A stretch of DNA of 49,394 nt from a virus. Each line of letters begins with the position of its first letter. Position 1 is the stretch's first letter. Shown piece by piece: positions 35,101-44,830 of the stretch. The position numbers and the translations under genes are program-made. Below the pieces are notes generated by a model that had not been told where the DNA came from, did not search any database, and worked only from the letters and a program-made list of their open reading frames with translations. The stretch covers positions 1 to 49,394 of IMG/VR virus record IMGVR_UViG_3300006754_000030; one strand, written 5' to 3'.

Positions 35101-38100
35101 TAGAGTAAGAGATTTATTCTCATACAATGCCCTTGGTTACAATTATAGTCCTCTTTTCTATGATAAACACAAGCAAGTCGACAGTGTTTGGGCTCTTGAC
35201 GACATAAGAGAATACACCGCATCAACAGATACTTTATTAAGACATGTTCTCGGCGATCTCGCACACATAGGCACAGCAAGATATGATGAATTTATCTCTA
35301 CCTTTAGACCCTCCGCTCCAAGCATAAAAGCGTTAACCCTAGTTTCTGCCCTTACTGTTTCTGAAATTGAAGATGCATCCACACCAACCGACTCTGCCCC
35401 ATCAATAGTGTCAAGACCCCCAGGAGGCTCATACGGACTTTCAGACCCCCCTTCCGGCTCTGCCGCAGCAGGTGATATCACTAAGCTACTAGCCGGCAAG
35501 GGATCCTTCTCTCCGACACCAACGCCATCACCAAGAGCCACAACTCCTCCCCGCCGCACCTCCGCCTTCACTGAGCCATCTGCTGGCGCATTTGATCCTG
35601 CCGAAGCCGCCCCCACTGAGGATTCGGACTTCATAACGGGAGTTATTGATCCCACCATCCCCGGCTCTGACGCTATCCCCGGCGGACTGCCCCCCGAGGC
35701 CCTCGCTTTAACAGTGCTTGTCCCCGAGACAGAACCACCCCGCCCAGTACTTCAATGGATTTATAACCCACACAACTCAGATCGTACAGAAAAAGGGTGG
35801 TCTTGGAGATCCTCAGAGATTGTAGATAAAAAGCCATGGTATAATTCATATGAAGATTACAGTATTGACATAAGACACATTGGCCAAAATTATGGAACCG
35901 TTTCTGAATTTAGAATATCTCAACATATGAAGACCTATTCAGAAGAGTCCTCCGGCCTTAACTTTAGAAAAGAAAACTTTAACTTTTTAACTCTTGATGG
36001 TGCCAATCACGACTTCGATACCAGCGCCAATGTTACGGGCTCTGTTGAAAAAGAATATTCTAGAAGAGGGCTCGGGGAGTTTACAGGAACTCAATATCCA
36101 ACAACCAGAGGCACCGAGAATGAATTTGATCTTGTGATGAACAACGCTTATATTAAAAATCTTTATGATGGCTATAAGCACAAAAATCAATTTTACGCTG
36201 GCGGCACATTAACTATTGATAACTCAATAACAGTTCCGAGACTTGTTGATAAAGTAACCCAGACCAGAACTAACGCTTATACTAAATATAGCACCCTCCA
36301 CGGCGATACTCTAGCACAGTCAGATAGCTGGCGCCAGGTTAGACCATACAATGGCCTTCAATCTGCTGCGCTAGAATTTAACACAACTATCAACTCTAAT
36401 GATTATATATATTCTATTGTTGACAAGTTTGAGTCATCTACTAATGGCATATCCTTCGATTCAGCGCTGACAGTAGATGATCTAGATCCATTTACACTAT
36501 CTTTCTGGGTAAATCCCGACCAAAACGCTTATAACAATAATGATTTTATGGGGTCTGTTTGCGTATTAAACAGCACAGATACAAATAATATCACAGGCAC
36601 CGTTACTGATGAAGTGGGAGTCTGGCTTAAGTGCCCATCTCCAACAACAGGGGTTCAGGGTGGACTAACCTTCTATGTCAAGGATGCGGTTGGAACAGCC
36701 ACAACCGACACACCAGTTTCACCAGCAACCGCTGTAACAGCAGACATCATGTATCACTTTATGCAATACGATACAGGGACAGACACCTTAATACCGGTAA
36801 CACTTGATACAAATAGCTATAGCCACATTGTATTACAATTCGTACCAAGAAGAACTGGAGCATCTCACGCCAAAGTTATGATGTGGCTCAACGGAGAAAG
36901 ATTATACGGCCTCCACCCAACACTGTTAGGAGCCGCCCCACTAACAACAAAAATTGCTTTCACCTCAGTAGAGATTGGCGCCGACCCTGCCGAAACAGCA
37001 GGCACAGATATCACCGATCAACTAAACCCAGGCAATGTGATCATTGCAGGAAAGAACATGATTGGAACCACTCGTGAAGATAAATTTGTAGGAAGAATGA
37101 ATGAATTGAGCTTATTCCACGGAGTGTTGACCAAAGAAAGTATAGCAAAACTATACGGAAAAAATACTGATGGAACTGGCGGCGGAACCCCAACAAATAT
37201 TCTAGAAGAATTCTACAACTATGAGCTTACAAATATTTATCTCGACACCACTGAAAGAAGTGACCATTTTGGAGCAACAGCACCGAAGACCACCACTGCG
37301 ACCTTAGCCCAAACCGATGTCCCCGCCGGCCATGCCGTCAATGAGCTTGCCATCTGGTGGAGAATGGGTGTTCCATTTAATAGAATAATAACAGAAGAGG
37401 TAAGTCGCTACAGCCCCGAATTCTTTAACAGGCACGTCCATTCTGAACCAATCAAGTATATCGATAACGTGATCAGAGATCACAGCAACAGCGCCGACTT
37501 TACAAGAAAAAGAATAACAATATCAGCAGACGTAGTGAAGAAGTTGATACCTTATAATGGCTTTTACCCATCACAAAGAACAGTACAGTTGGGCAGCTTA
37601 TTTAAGGAAGATTATTTCGACAGCATTAAAAAGAGCCTTGTAAATTCTGATGCGATGTACGACACGCAAAGATTACAATCACTGTTACAGTGTTTCATGG
37701 CACCCGGCATTTTATATAATTCACTAAAGTCCGGCCTCGCCGTAGATTGGCCAGCATTTACAAATGATACTGGATATGAGCCCGTAAATTACTTAGCTAA
37801 GTACGGCACATACACTAGCGCCAGACTTGCTGACATCTCCGACGATGACGAATTATATACAGCCCCAGCACCAAACTGGTATCATACAAGAAATAACCCC
37901 TATGCCCCCGCCACAGGAAATTATGCAAAGGCATCCGCAAATACCGGAAGCTTCTTTAAAGATCAGCCAAAGTTTGCTTCAGAAGCCATCCCTTCAGATA
38001 AGGCCGGTTTTGTAATATTACAAGAGCCGAACATTAGAATACCGTTTGAGGGACTCCTCTCGCCAGAGTCTACCCTCCCGAAGGGCAACAACTTAGAAGT

Positions 38101-40735
38101 TTCTAGGCTTTCTAACCAAAAGATTTTTACAAGCGTCTTACTAGACTTCGATGGTTTTGATTGTGAGGGCAACGATGTGTCTCTTATTTCAATAATAGAG
38201 CAGCCCGATGGCTCTTTAACAGAAGAGGCGATTACCATCCCAATAAGAAGAAGCTCCGACACCGTTCCCGGCAGCACCTTCGCCGCCGTCGGAGAGTTTG
38301 AAGTCACATCTACACCAGAACATGTCTTAAGCCGCCAAGTCGCAATAGACTTTGCCAAGAGGGTCAATGAAGAAGCTAATAAAGGAAATACCGGATGGAT
38401 AGCATTCCCAGTTCCGTCATCAGATTCTTTATCTCTCGAATCTGATACTTCAACACGTACCGCAGATAAAAGCACTGGAAGATTTGCCTCAACACCTCCC
38501 ACCGTATCATCTAACATGACATGGCATTTTTATCAAACACTATTTGAAATCGATTCCTTCTCACGAACGTCTCGACCCAAGCTCGCAGGCATTCTCGGGA
38601 ATTTACAAGAAACCGGGCTTTCCTCCACCGGACACCATAGGGTTAAGCTTCTCTATATAGGTGCTCCATCAAGCGACATCGAGGACTATAATGTCTTTGA
38701 TAATCTCCTAAACCCAAGTGCAAATTTGATGATAGGCGCAGAGGAAGCAAAGGTAAGAGTAACACAATATTATGCCGGTAAAGCAGGCTCCGCCACTAAT
38801 GAAAAGTTCAAGGTTGGAGGAATATTAAAATTAAGATCCACACTGACAGCATTAGGAATTAAGTCTATAAATCCTGACGGAACAGTAAACTCTGAAATGG
38901 ACATGATTAGTTCTGTGCCATCTCAAACCACTCTCGCCACCGGAGGTACCGCCGTTAGCTCCATCTTCTCTGCCGGTCGCCCAAATGAAATCTTCTTCAT
39001 GGCACCAGAATATTACACCGGTTCAGCAGGCAGTATTGCAAATTCAAAGAGATACCCATCTTTTAATCTATCTAAACCTTCAAGTTCCGAACTTTATAAG
39101 AGGGCTATGCATAATTTCTTAGCAGAGATTCCATCATTCTTTTTAGATGGAGAAAAACTCACAAGCTTCACATCAAAGCCAGAATCAGAATTTAAATCAA
39201 TGCTTGCTGGTCAAACATATTATATGGATGTTTCATGTTATAACCTTGGCGATTTGAAAATGAGCCTGAGCGCTTACAGCGATACACAGGGCAGATATTT
39301 TGGACCATCTTTCAGGTACAAAAATGCAGACTCTTATAACGACGCTGCCGAACTTATAGCCGATCCCGCTCAAGCCCCATATACGCCCCCATACTTTCAC
39401 GGAAAAGCAGTAGCAAGAATTGCATTCACTGCAACAGAATCCAGAAGGTACAGCTTGGATGAAATTATTGGTGGTATTAAAATTGACTATTTCAACGAAG
39501 AGGCAAGACAGAAGTTTAACTCGACAGTAAGAAAACAAAACAATGAAGAACTCGAAGAAGTACGAGCACCCTTGTTATCTAACGAGTCAGGGTGTGAAAA
39601 CTCACCGGCTTACAAGGCGATGATGAAGCTTAATTCTTCTATAGCATTTAAGAACAAAGTTGAAATCAAATCTATTGAATATGATGCGATCACCAATACA
39701 CCAGTATCAGCCTCTAATGGGTCTTTTGCCTGGAACATCTCCACAAAGTTTGAGTCTCCGGTGCTTAATTTTAATAACAACAACAATAGGACTAAATTGG
39801 TAACTGCGGCATCTGATGCAAGAGACTCTGATCGTGAAGGCATCGGCCTGTGGTCTGGCTATGGCGCATTCCCAAGAAGAAACGAAGGGTTGTTTTTAAA
39901 ACTAGAAGAAACTTCCATCGGCCCCTCTCTTATTGACATCTGCGGCTTCGACCTCCCAGGCGCCGAACTAGAAAAAAGAATCGGAAAAGTCGCCGTAGAA
40001 AAAGAAATTAGCGAAGCCCTTGTTTTGATTCCATTTATAGAAGATTCCATCCCCGACCGCACAACGCAAATAGAGAACAAGAACTTCTTTAAGGTTGACA
40101 AGACAATCCTTAATAAACAAAAACAAAATATGAAGGCAGGAAATCCCCCAATCATGTCAGGCGACTTCGGAATGTCTCAGGACATAGAAGAGACATCAAT
40201 TTCCAACATGGTCAAGATGATGGACAAGTATTATATACCACCTCAATACAACTTTGAGAATTATGAAACTATCGATCCGTTTGTCATGTATTTTATTGAG
40301 TTTAAACACAATTTAAACCAATCAGATTTATCAGACATCTGGCAGGGGGTTATGCCAAGAATTTCCGAAAGAGCAGAAAAAGACAACCAGTCTTTATCCC
40401 ACGACTTAACTAGGGTTGATTTGTTCGGCGGCAGCGCTCCACCAAACAACGTAAGATGGATGATTTTTAGAGTCAAGAAGAAGGGTAAAGCAAACTACAG
40501 CAGTCTTTTGAAGGACGATCGCTTTAACTTTGACTTTAATGTTAGCGAGGTTGATAATTACTACAGCTACAACTGGCCATATGACTTCTTCTCATTGATT
40601 GAGCTTGCTAAGGTTGACGCCGGCATCGAGATTTTATCAGATGAGAGTTATGACGGAACCACCACAAAGTTTGGAAAACTATCAGAAGATAAGAAAGAAG
40701 ATATATTAAAGTTTGTAGTTACGGAAGAAGAATAA
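29195..40735 (+). CDS. Giant baseplate/tail protein, 3846 aa, with two LamG-like folds
   Basis: A 3846-residue protein, coupled by TAATG to its neighbours on both sides. The first LamG-like fold is at about residues 180-395 (NTIEFFCKVDN to LHIDELRFWKTKR). A tail-protein-like segment follows at about 595-615 (KSKGTEKAFRNLIRCFGVDE), similar to the block in P2 gpI-type and baseplate wedge proteins. A second LamG-like fold is at about 2415-2655 (LDPFTLSFWVNPDQ to GRMNELSLFHGVL). A Pro-rich disordered link at about 2065-2180 separates the two halves. The place after gp25 and gp6 corresponds to gp7 in T4, so a wedge role is likely. Sugar binding by the LamG folds is inference. The internal TAG-free open frame of 11.5 kb is very unlikely by chance. 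Confidence 0.8.
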   Translation: MSIKDLFGKKSNKILTKQKLDQLTDEVESHDYIVSESISRNEFIPKIDFSDPANFAKYGTAELYYEDSIKSIYNTYPYDGSAAEKKKWRNQASYFDRYIFDNEHPRTTGYITLNSGAAVASTVLNGGFNFDRISSPQYVTFFGGPNRDPSVAVGDPEELSKQYPEKGGNANIYDTTYNRESNLKLSGVAGNTIEFFCKVDNTDDLTLNNRTLCLFDAWNGNAIASADYSRLVIEYDDTNKFLVTYRSAAGAGFEREPVVTSTSITTAWTHFAITLEDSEADCVIKAYADGELEQTVTVAAGALGDALQKELEGSIGSYTHGPTTALEAAGVTAEFGGYIGLHIDELRFWKTKRTSKDIGRHWFTQINGGVNTDIANTELGIYYKFNEGIFDTLSINSDDSNVLDYSGRISNGTIQNYTTTVRSVGSAIDEHATTTHTNTEFKDPIIYATNPDVVSKVSELKLKGREYDHRNDNSFFKSMPAWIQEGDGESIDSPGNLKKLCQALGSYFDKLYMQIEVLPRIKDATYSTFQEGNQPYSLAKDLLESAGFIAPELFLDASIIEELASRNEDEVFENRIHLVKNLIYQNIYNNIVYIYKSKGTEKAFRNLIRCFGVDEELIKLNLYADNTDYKIRDSVRHTSLKKKYANFNHETRHEANVYQYQDPSDTTNTRSYILSHATDVDYIATTMEAEVVFPKDLQGETPPEVIRRTFTTSSLFGLHEADPAVPQSNLAFTANDYGNFQVYAIREDEVSKNAKFQLVSTNGFPVFGPITLTSDTFHDVYDGEKWNFAVRIKISNKEMETTDRAGGSTATPEYVLEFYGVNATQNTVENEFIVTQAIGQTDALTALRAAKRVYCGAHRTDFTTAPTLTKSDVKISSVRYWYDYLNDDTIKYHAYDITNSGRLNPDKPTHFGVTSLDPTDRIQIPEIETLALNWQFDNVTTTDGSGQFVAMDLSSGSFDEATVTQPYGWFSELVGYRHSGRGDFFSASSTDAVMTEYISSAKQVPIENINSGDMINILSQDDETFTRESRPVKYFFAAEKSMHQAISDEMLKVFSGIARFNDLIGDPANRYRMTYKNLEKLRQLFYERQITDTASLEKYVGLYKWLDSSLSSMMEQLFPASANFSPELRTVVESHVLERNKYWNKAPTLEMKASDPIAGAAGIEELLYDWDHGHAPVDPLAPEDETCLWHSERVERGDARVTTANPAVDADRESIRKAVVRDSYRVSRKLYDDVSSTFYEGNTYALRSLKKPYRFGVEKRKEIRGGINYSDAKRDINNTVRSSTKITTGAQGIEIGGSLQNDPSCLDSFSALNPKVKNTNPASVTDATAGGYLNPVKGASLLPFDYHFSAPNATALAAVPSSANRTNIHSDSYGELNEVPMQGPFTNQWVGGNQHRHITLTTTQEDTARPELYVENANILRHPHDVSTANYAARYTRDGLAKRPLNIANIKTTAGATEDSESNELPHGNYTHDYQVIQAHSRDSQNRWFVKNEGAKSFTSTADSSFIIDTTNTGILFPLTDFQLPDRNINSAGSSFGTSDHVFVNRFSAPGSPAESARGSLDAESEQYSPYSTINYRNLSARQHLNAWHTYHTAQFGLRSGHIHGTPLISDVGAWHKNNRNPITRMRLIDPSLLDSDHANKYGFEACYDNFYVGHQIPRSDWQYSWIYAASGDGTSTAPLSTVHDRISGYTSSYANISIDAASAFAISGSVTYADTTTADVPFVNLNEILVDPISLTKGLMGFDETGRTRTKHNYITKSEYLKKEGPDLNAILLSRNGPYGHPSWKQIRTGETKLAKTQRKNNIISSQHAPTRLLPGGVNVSGIRARGTTFTNYNEPAAVWNSPVFTTFNTDESEGSIGVKHSYKNNIELFSNESLNDRLGLMEKDEEQVYDRLVSMYSSAIPDVTFTSLLYKENIFPNHKYVATKYVRLRNKYTESNIKTKNNSTGYFGVGDPLRQHIRTFWKDTLDSRVRDLFSYNALGYNYSPLFYDKHKQVDSVWALDDIREYTASTDTLLRHVLGDLAHIGTARYDEFISTFRPSAPSIKALTLVSALTVSEIEDASTPTDSAPSIVSRPPGGSYGLSDPPSGSAAAGDITKLLAGKGSFSPTPTPSPRATTPPRRTSAFTEPSAGAFDPAEAAPTEDSDFITGVIDPTIPGSDAIPGGLPPEALALTVLVPETEPPRPVLQWIYNPHNSDRTEKGWSWRSSEIVDKKPWYNSYEDYSIDIRHIGQNYGTVSEFRISQHMKTYSEESSGLNFRKENFNFLTLDGANHDFDTSANVTGSVEKEYSRRGLGEFTGTQYPTTRGTENEFDLVMNNAYIKNLYDGYKHKNQFYAGGTLTIDNSITVPRLVDKVTQTRTNAYTKYSTLHGDTLAQSDSWRQVRPYNGLQSAALEFNTTINSNDYIYSIVDKFESSTNGISFDSALTVDDLDPFTLSFWVNPDQNAYNNNDFMGSVCVLNSTDTNNITGTVTDEVGVWLKCPSPTTGVQGGLTFYVKDAVGTATTDTPVSPATAVTADIMYHFMQYDTGTDTLIPVTLDTNSYSHIVLQFVPRRTGASHAKVMMWLNGERLYGLHPTLLGAAPLTTKIAFTSVEIGADPAETAGTDITDQLNPGNVIIAGKNMIGTTREDKFVGRMNELSLFHGVLTKESIAKLYGKNTDGTGGGTPTNILEEFYNYELTNIYLDTTERSDHFGATAPKTTTATLAQTDVPAGHAVNELAIWWRMGVPFNRIITEEVSRYSPEFFNRHVHSEPIKYIDNVIRDHSNSADFTRKRITISADVVKKLIPYNGFYPSQRTVQLGSLFKEDYFDSIKKSLVNSDAMYDTQRLQSLLQCFMAPGILYNSLKSGLAVDWPAFTNDTGYEPVNYLAKYGTYTSARLADISDDDELYTAPAPNWYHTRNNPYAPATGNYAKASANTGSFFKDQPKFASEAIPSDKAGFVILQEPNIRIPFEGLLSPESTLPKGNNLEVSRLSNQKIFTSVLLDFDGFDCEGNDVSLISIIEQPDGSLTEEAITIPIRRSSDTVPGSTFAAVGEFEVTSTPEHVLSRQVAIDFAKRVNEEANKGNTGWIAFPVPSSDSLSLESDTSTRTADKSTGRFASTPPTVSSNMTWHFYQTLFEIDSFSRTSRPKLAGILGNLQETGLSSTGHHRVKLLYIGAPSSDIEDYNVFDNLLNPSANLMIGAEEAKVRVTQYYAGKAGSATNEKFKVGGILKLRSTLTALGIKSINPDGTVNSEMDMISSVPSQTTLATGGTAVSSIFSAGRPNEIFFMAPEYYTGSAGSIANSKRYPSFNLSKPSSSELYKRAMHNFLAEIPSFFLDGEKLTSFTSKPESEFKSMLAGQTYYMDVSCYNLGDLKMSLSAYSDTQGRYFGPSFRYKNADSYNDAAELIADPAQAPYTPPYFHGKAVARIAFTATESRRYSLDEIIGGIKIDYFNEEARQKFNSTVRKQNNEELEEVRAPLLSNESGCENSPAYKAMMKLNSSIAFKNKVEIKSIEYDAITNTPVSASNGSFAWNISTKFESPVLNFNNNNNRTKLVTAASDARDSDREGIGLWSGYGAFPRRNEGLFLKLEETSIGPSLIDICGFDLPGAELEKRIGKVAVEKEISEALVLIPFIEDSIPDRTTQIENKNFFKVDKTILNKQKQNMKAGNPPIMSGDFGMSQDIEETSISNMVKMMDKYYIPPQYNFENYETIDPFVMYFIEFKHNLNQSDLSDIWQGVMPRISERAEKDNQSLSHDLTRVDLFGGSAPPNNVRWMIFRVKKKGKANYSSLLKDDRFNFDFNVSEVDNYYSYNWPYDFFSLIELAKVDAGIEILSDESYDGTTTKFGKLSEDKKEDILKFVVTEEE

Positions 40736-41772
40736 TGTCAGAGTTTTATAACAAAAAAGAAGAGGTTATAGAAATACAGCTTACGCAGTATGGTAAAGAA
40801 CTACTTTCTAAGGGTAAGTTTAAACCATCGCACTATGCCTTCTTTGATGATGATATTCTGTATGATATTGCGTATACAGAAGGCTCAGAAAATCAGAGCG
40901 ACTCCCAAGATAGAATATTAGAAAACACCCCAAGACTTAAAGCGCAGTATGTTTATTCAAGTATAGAAAACTCTGTTTATAAGAATGTTGAAAGTGTTCG
41001 CTCTGGAGAAGAGTCTATAAGAAGCGAAATGCACAGACAAGTTCCAGCGAGCGATTATGCTTTTTCTGCACCACTTGGAAATTCTAAATATACTGATGAA
41101 TATATTCCAGCTTGGAGAATCACACCACTAATGGGTGCCATTGACTCGACACTTATAAGAAAGTCTGGGGTTTTTCCAAGCCAGAACGTCCCATTAATAT
41201 CCATGAACAACTCTGAATATAAAACAAAAGTTAAAAGAATCTCGCTCCTTGATGATGAGGTGGACATTTCTGTTTATGACGGCGTCGAAGATTTTAATGC
41301 CAAGTCTGCCGAAGTGTTCTTTGCAAGAGATTCTAAAGTGGAGCTTCGTGGCGACGACATGTTGTTTGAGATAAAAGAGGAGAATGCTCCGTTTAATAAA
41401 GATAATTTTGAAATAGAATTTTTCTTAATAGAAGACGTTCCAGATGCGGCCATCGGCGACACCGTAGAAAAGCTTACCCCACTAAATATAACACCAAAGA
41501 CAAGAAATAATATAGTTAATGGCATTTTGTTGGATGAAACAAACTCCACCACGACAACGCCAGTTATTGATTCATCTTATGTTGAATACTATTTAGATAT
41601 AACAACGGACTCGGCAATAAACAGTACAGAACTTTGCGACCTCATTGATAAATATGAAAACAGAGATGAATATTACACCAACCAAGAGCTTGGATGCTCT
41701 CCAGTTTCGAAAACATCTCCTTCTAAGAAGGTATATGGAGCAGACCCATCCACACCAGGGGATGACTGCTAA
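40735..41772 (+). CDS. Virion protein with short conserved N-terminal motif
   Basis: A 345-residue protein in TAATG coupling with the giant gene. Its N-terminus has QLTQYGKELLSKGKFKP followed by YAFFDDDILY. The same layout recurs at the same residue positions in the protein at 47481 (see findings). Such motifs are frequent in structural proteins of large phages. The rest is acidic and mixed alpha/beta, and the end is Cys/Pro-rich. A baseplate or neck place is probable; no named family. Confidence 0.7.
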   Translation: MSEFYNKKEEVIEIQLTQYGKELLSKGKFKPSHYAFFDDDILYDIAYTEGSENQSDSQDRILENTPRLKAQYVYSSIENSVYKNVESVRSGEESIRSEMHRQVPASDYAFSAPLGNSKYTDEYIPAWRITPLMGAIDSTLIRKSGVFPSQNVPLISMNNSEYKTKVKRISLLDDEVDISVYDGVEDFNAKSAEVFFARDSKVELRGDDMLFEIKEENAPFNKDNFEIEFFLIEDVPDAAIGDTVEKLTPLNITPKTRNNIVNGILLDETNSTTTTPVIDSSYVEYYLDITTDSAINSTELCDLIDKYENRDEYYTNQELGCSPVSKTSPSKKVYGADPSTPGDDC

Positions 41773-41778
41773 AGTATT

Positions 41779-44700
41779 ATGACAACTATTAAAAATGAAG
41801 GATTGTTCGGAGACACTATTCCTGGCGTCTATATAGACTCAATTATACTTGAAGACACTTCCTCCTCACCGGATAGAGTAGCAAACCCACACATAAGGGA
41901 CAGAGTCAGACGACCCTCCAGCATCGTGCTGCGTGCAGCCACAGGCCCCGCCCCACGCCGATTGAATACAACTCTGAACATAACAATGAAAGAGTCTGAT
42001 AATCATATATTTTCTAGCTTAATTGGGAGAGAGGATCTACACGAATATTTAAAAATTGGAATTGTCCAATCGAGAAATGCCGGCGTTTTATCATTTTCGG
42101 AAGCCAAAGAGCTTATAAGCTCAAACCCAGGAACTGATGAGTGGACTGGCATAACTTCTGAAGGTCTGGATATACGAACAGTTTCTTTAACAAACCCAGA
42201 GTTTAACATTGATAGAGGCGTATATGAAACTTTAGATGATGGCACAAGGATTTACAACATTAGTTTCTCACACACTTTCACCTTCTCTCACTCCGATACC
42301 ACAAACCCAGAGAATTTATCGTATTATGTGATGTGTTATATGGACATGAATGGTTTTTTGAGATCATATGGAATACCAAATCCGTCGCTATCAACAAGAA
42401 TGAACGGCAAAATGTCATCAGAGATCGTGTTCAAAGACTCAGAGTTGGTTTCAACATCACATGTTTTTACAACCGGTGACGGAAAAATATGGCCAGGAAT
42501 GGTAGAAATAAGTTCTGATGGAAGATACACAACCCCCACCACCGCCCTTTCATCTTCTGAAGATTTGTTTCTTACAGATGTTCCTAACACAACATTACAA
42601 GATTTTAGAGCCCTTCGTCCGCCTAAAAAGGAGGACACCTCACTACTCTCTGAGGACTTGACAGAAAGATCGTCAAAATCTGTCTTTAGCAGCCAAAGAG
42701 AATTCAGGGTTGGAAGTGAGAAGGTAATATCGGAATTCAAGACATCTAGAAAGCATGACGGAGCAATAAACTTTTTATTTGATATTGATATAGGAAAACT
42801 TCTTCAAAGCAAATCCCCCTTCGCTGGCGTTATATCCAACCTTCCTGCTGCCCTCCCCGAGATTATAGATTTGTCTCACGTCATTTTACTGCAACTTATG
42901 AGAGTGAGGTCCGTAGAAAAAGAGTCTTCCAATTCTGCCGGCGCAGTGATAAAAAAGCCGGTAGTTAAAAATACGCAAGATTCAAAACCATCAATTGTAG
43001 CAAGGGTGGTTGCTGGGAATGCCTCCTCTTCTGATAATATTAGAAAAGTAAAAATGAGCATCCCATTTGTTGGCAAAGTTTCGTATACAGGCACCGACAC
43101 TGAATCAGCCAGCATAACTGACGGCAAGTATTCATATTATGTTGAGATCGAAATGCTTGATGGGATTAAAATATATTTAAAGAGGCTGCTGTCGGAGCTT
43201 AATTCGAATAAAGCGCTCTTATACGGGTATCTCAATGAATTCAACAAACCATCGCTATCAGAACACTTAACAGTAAGAAACGATCCACACGTTTACGATG
43301 TATCAGAAGAAGTTAGATCTACTTCGAATAGGCGAGAAAATAATGTAAACAGGTTTACCGGGAAGCTGTCTAGAACTGCAATAGAGAAAATGTACAGAAG
43401 ATACCCGACATCCCCCAAGCCATGGATTGACCCCCTTGCCACATTCTCAGAGGCGTACAACGCAGTCTTTGGAGTGCCCGTTGAAGCGTCAATCACGAAC
43501 ATGATCCACCCACACTCGGCCACCCTTGAAGGATTATTGTTGTTTACAAAGCTTTATGATCATTTAATAGAGAAGCTTACATCTGCCGTTTCCGACACGA
43601 TGGGGGCTCCAGTAACAAAGAGCCAAAAAAACTATCAGAGCAGCACCCCCCCTACAATTAAAGCAAGAAAACATTTCCAATATGTTCTGGACGCCTCTAC
43701 ACCTGATAGCTTGGGATATCAATACATAACCACGCCAACTACAACGAATGGACTTTCAACATTATCTCTCAGAGAGTGGGATCAAAGAGTAAGTGAGGAA
43801 TCAAGCAAGTGGTTCGCCGAAGACTCCACATCTATAAGAATATCGACAACAGAGGTCACTACGAATCAGCAAGTTTCAAGAAACGATTACTCGTTTTTAT
43901 CGCCACAATATGTTCACTTGAGCACAAATATTTACGATATTAGGACACTAACGCTTGGCACCAATGAGTATTCCCGAATCTATGAGAATATTCATTCTTC
44001 TAACAGCAACAAGACAATGGCAAAGAGGCTGGCAACCAATTCAAGCTTACTAGATTCTTTTTATTTTGAAGGAGCAACACTTTATGATCCTCAAGCCCCG
44101 CCCCGCCGCCTATCGTCGGGCCACGTCACCGACCTCGTACCCTCCGCCTCCGACTCGAAGAAAAGAACAATAATATTTGATGCCGTAGACAAGCTTTTTG
44201 TCAAGAAGAACTCTCCCACGCCTGGGCCAAAGTCACAAATGCCTTCAGGAAGTCAATCATTTTTATCTAGCTACTTTCTTGGTTCCGAAGAAAGTTCTAA
44301 TATAAATTTCTACAACTTAAGAAACACGGGTAATAAAATTGAGACGCTATCAAGGGGTGAAATAGCAGCTTTACCGAATCAAGTTCTTGCTATTATTGCG
44401 TCATCAATGACCCCTGGCACTTCTAATCACGACTTCTTTCCGCCATCGGGCATTACGACAGGACAAGATCCAATACTTCAGGTAAATGTGAATTTATTAA
44501 GAAGAGTTGAATACCTTGCGATAGATTCGAGATGGCAGCTTTTAACAAGAGGCGCCATCTCTGGCCTTTCAAGCGGTCAAATAGTTTGTAGACTGTCCCC
44601 TTATCAAAATACGAAGATTTCTATTAACATAAATGAGAAAATGGTGTTACCATTATATGATGAATTGTTTCTTATTGATGTTGGAAATTTTGTCTCGTCC

Positions 44701-44826
44701 GCCGAGGCGACATCAATTCCAGCAATTCCAGTTAGAAAAAGAATACTTTCAAAATTGATGAGTTCATCAGAAACTACCCCCCCGCCAGAGTTTATAACAA
44801 CAAATCCTGGGCTAGGATATTTATAA
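41779..44826 (+). CDS. Large virion structural protein, unknown
   Basis: A 1015-residue protein starting 6 bases after its neighbour. The first 100 residues (GDTIPGVYIDSIILEDTS) recall the starts of Ig-like or gp53-like structural parts, but no family was recognised. Around residue 190-250 there is a beta-rich block with YYVMCYMDMNG. Residues 325-345 read like a jelly-roll strand. It lacks export or membrane signals. Poly-C runs (C7 at 43646-43652 and at 44777-44783) lie in low-complexity, Pro-coding parts. Its place suggests baseplate or neck. Confidence 0.6.
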   Translation: MTTIKNEGLFGDTIPGVYIDSIILEDTSSSPDRVANPHIRDRVRRPSSIVLRAATGPAPRRLNTTLNITMKESDNHIFSSLIGREDLHEYLKIGIVQSRNAGVLSFSEAKELISSNPGTDEWTGITSEGLDIRTVSLTNPEFNIDRGVYETLDDGTRIYNISFSHTFTFSHSDTTNPENLSYYVMCYMDMNGFLRSYGIPNPSLSTRMNGKMSSEIVFKDSELVSTSHVFTTGDGKIWPGMVEISSDGRYTTPTTALSSSEDLFLTDVPNTTLQDFRALRPPKKEDTSLLSEDLTERSSKSVFSSQREFRVGSEKVISEFKTSRKHDGAINFLFDIDIGKLLQSKSPFAGVISNLPAALPEIIDLSHVILLQLMRVRSVEKESSNSAGAVIKKPVVKNTQDSKPSIVARVVAGNASSSDNIRKVKMSIPFVGKVSYTGTDTESASITDGKYSYYVEIEMLDGIKIYLKRLLSELNSNKALLYGYLNEFNKPSLSEHLTVRNDPHVYDVSEEVRSTSNRRENNVNRFTGKLSRTAIEKMYRRYPTSPKPWIDPLATFSEAYNAVFGVPVEASITNMIHPHSATLEGLLLFTKLYDHLIEKLTSAVSDTMGAPVTKSQKNYQSSTPPTIKARKHFQYVLDASTPDSLGYQYITTPTTTNGLSTLSLREWDQRVSEESSKWFAEDSTSIRISTTEVTTNQQVSRNDYSFLSPQYVHLSTNIYDIRTLTLGTNEYSRIYENIHSSNSNKTMAKRLATNSSLLDSFYFEGATLYDPQAPPRRLSSGHVTDLVPSASDSKKRTIIFDAVDKLFVKKNSPTPGPKSQMPSGSQSFLSSYFLGSEESSNINFYNLRNTGNKIETLSRGEIAALPNQVLAIIASSMTPGTSNHDFFPPSGITTGQDPILQVNVNLLRRVEYLAIDSRWQLLTRGAISGLSSGQIVCRLSPYQNTKISININEKMVLPLYDELFLIDVGNFVSSAEATSIPAIPVRKRILSKLMSSSETTPPPEFITTNPGLGYL

Positions 44827-44830
44827 TAAT

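Noticed and set aside
35158-35658. 166-codon minus-strand open frame
   Set aside because: It mirrors the GC-rich Pro-rich linker of the giant gene, where antisense stops are rare; no start signal.
37963-38517. 184-codon open frame on the minus strand
   Set aside because: It lies wholly inside the 3846-aa gene, is made of Ser/Val/Leu-rich complement sequence and has no ribosome site or motif.
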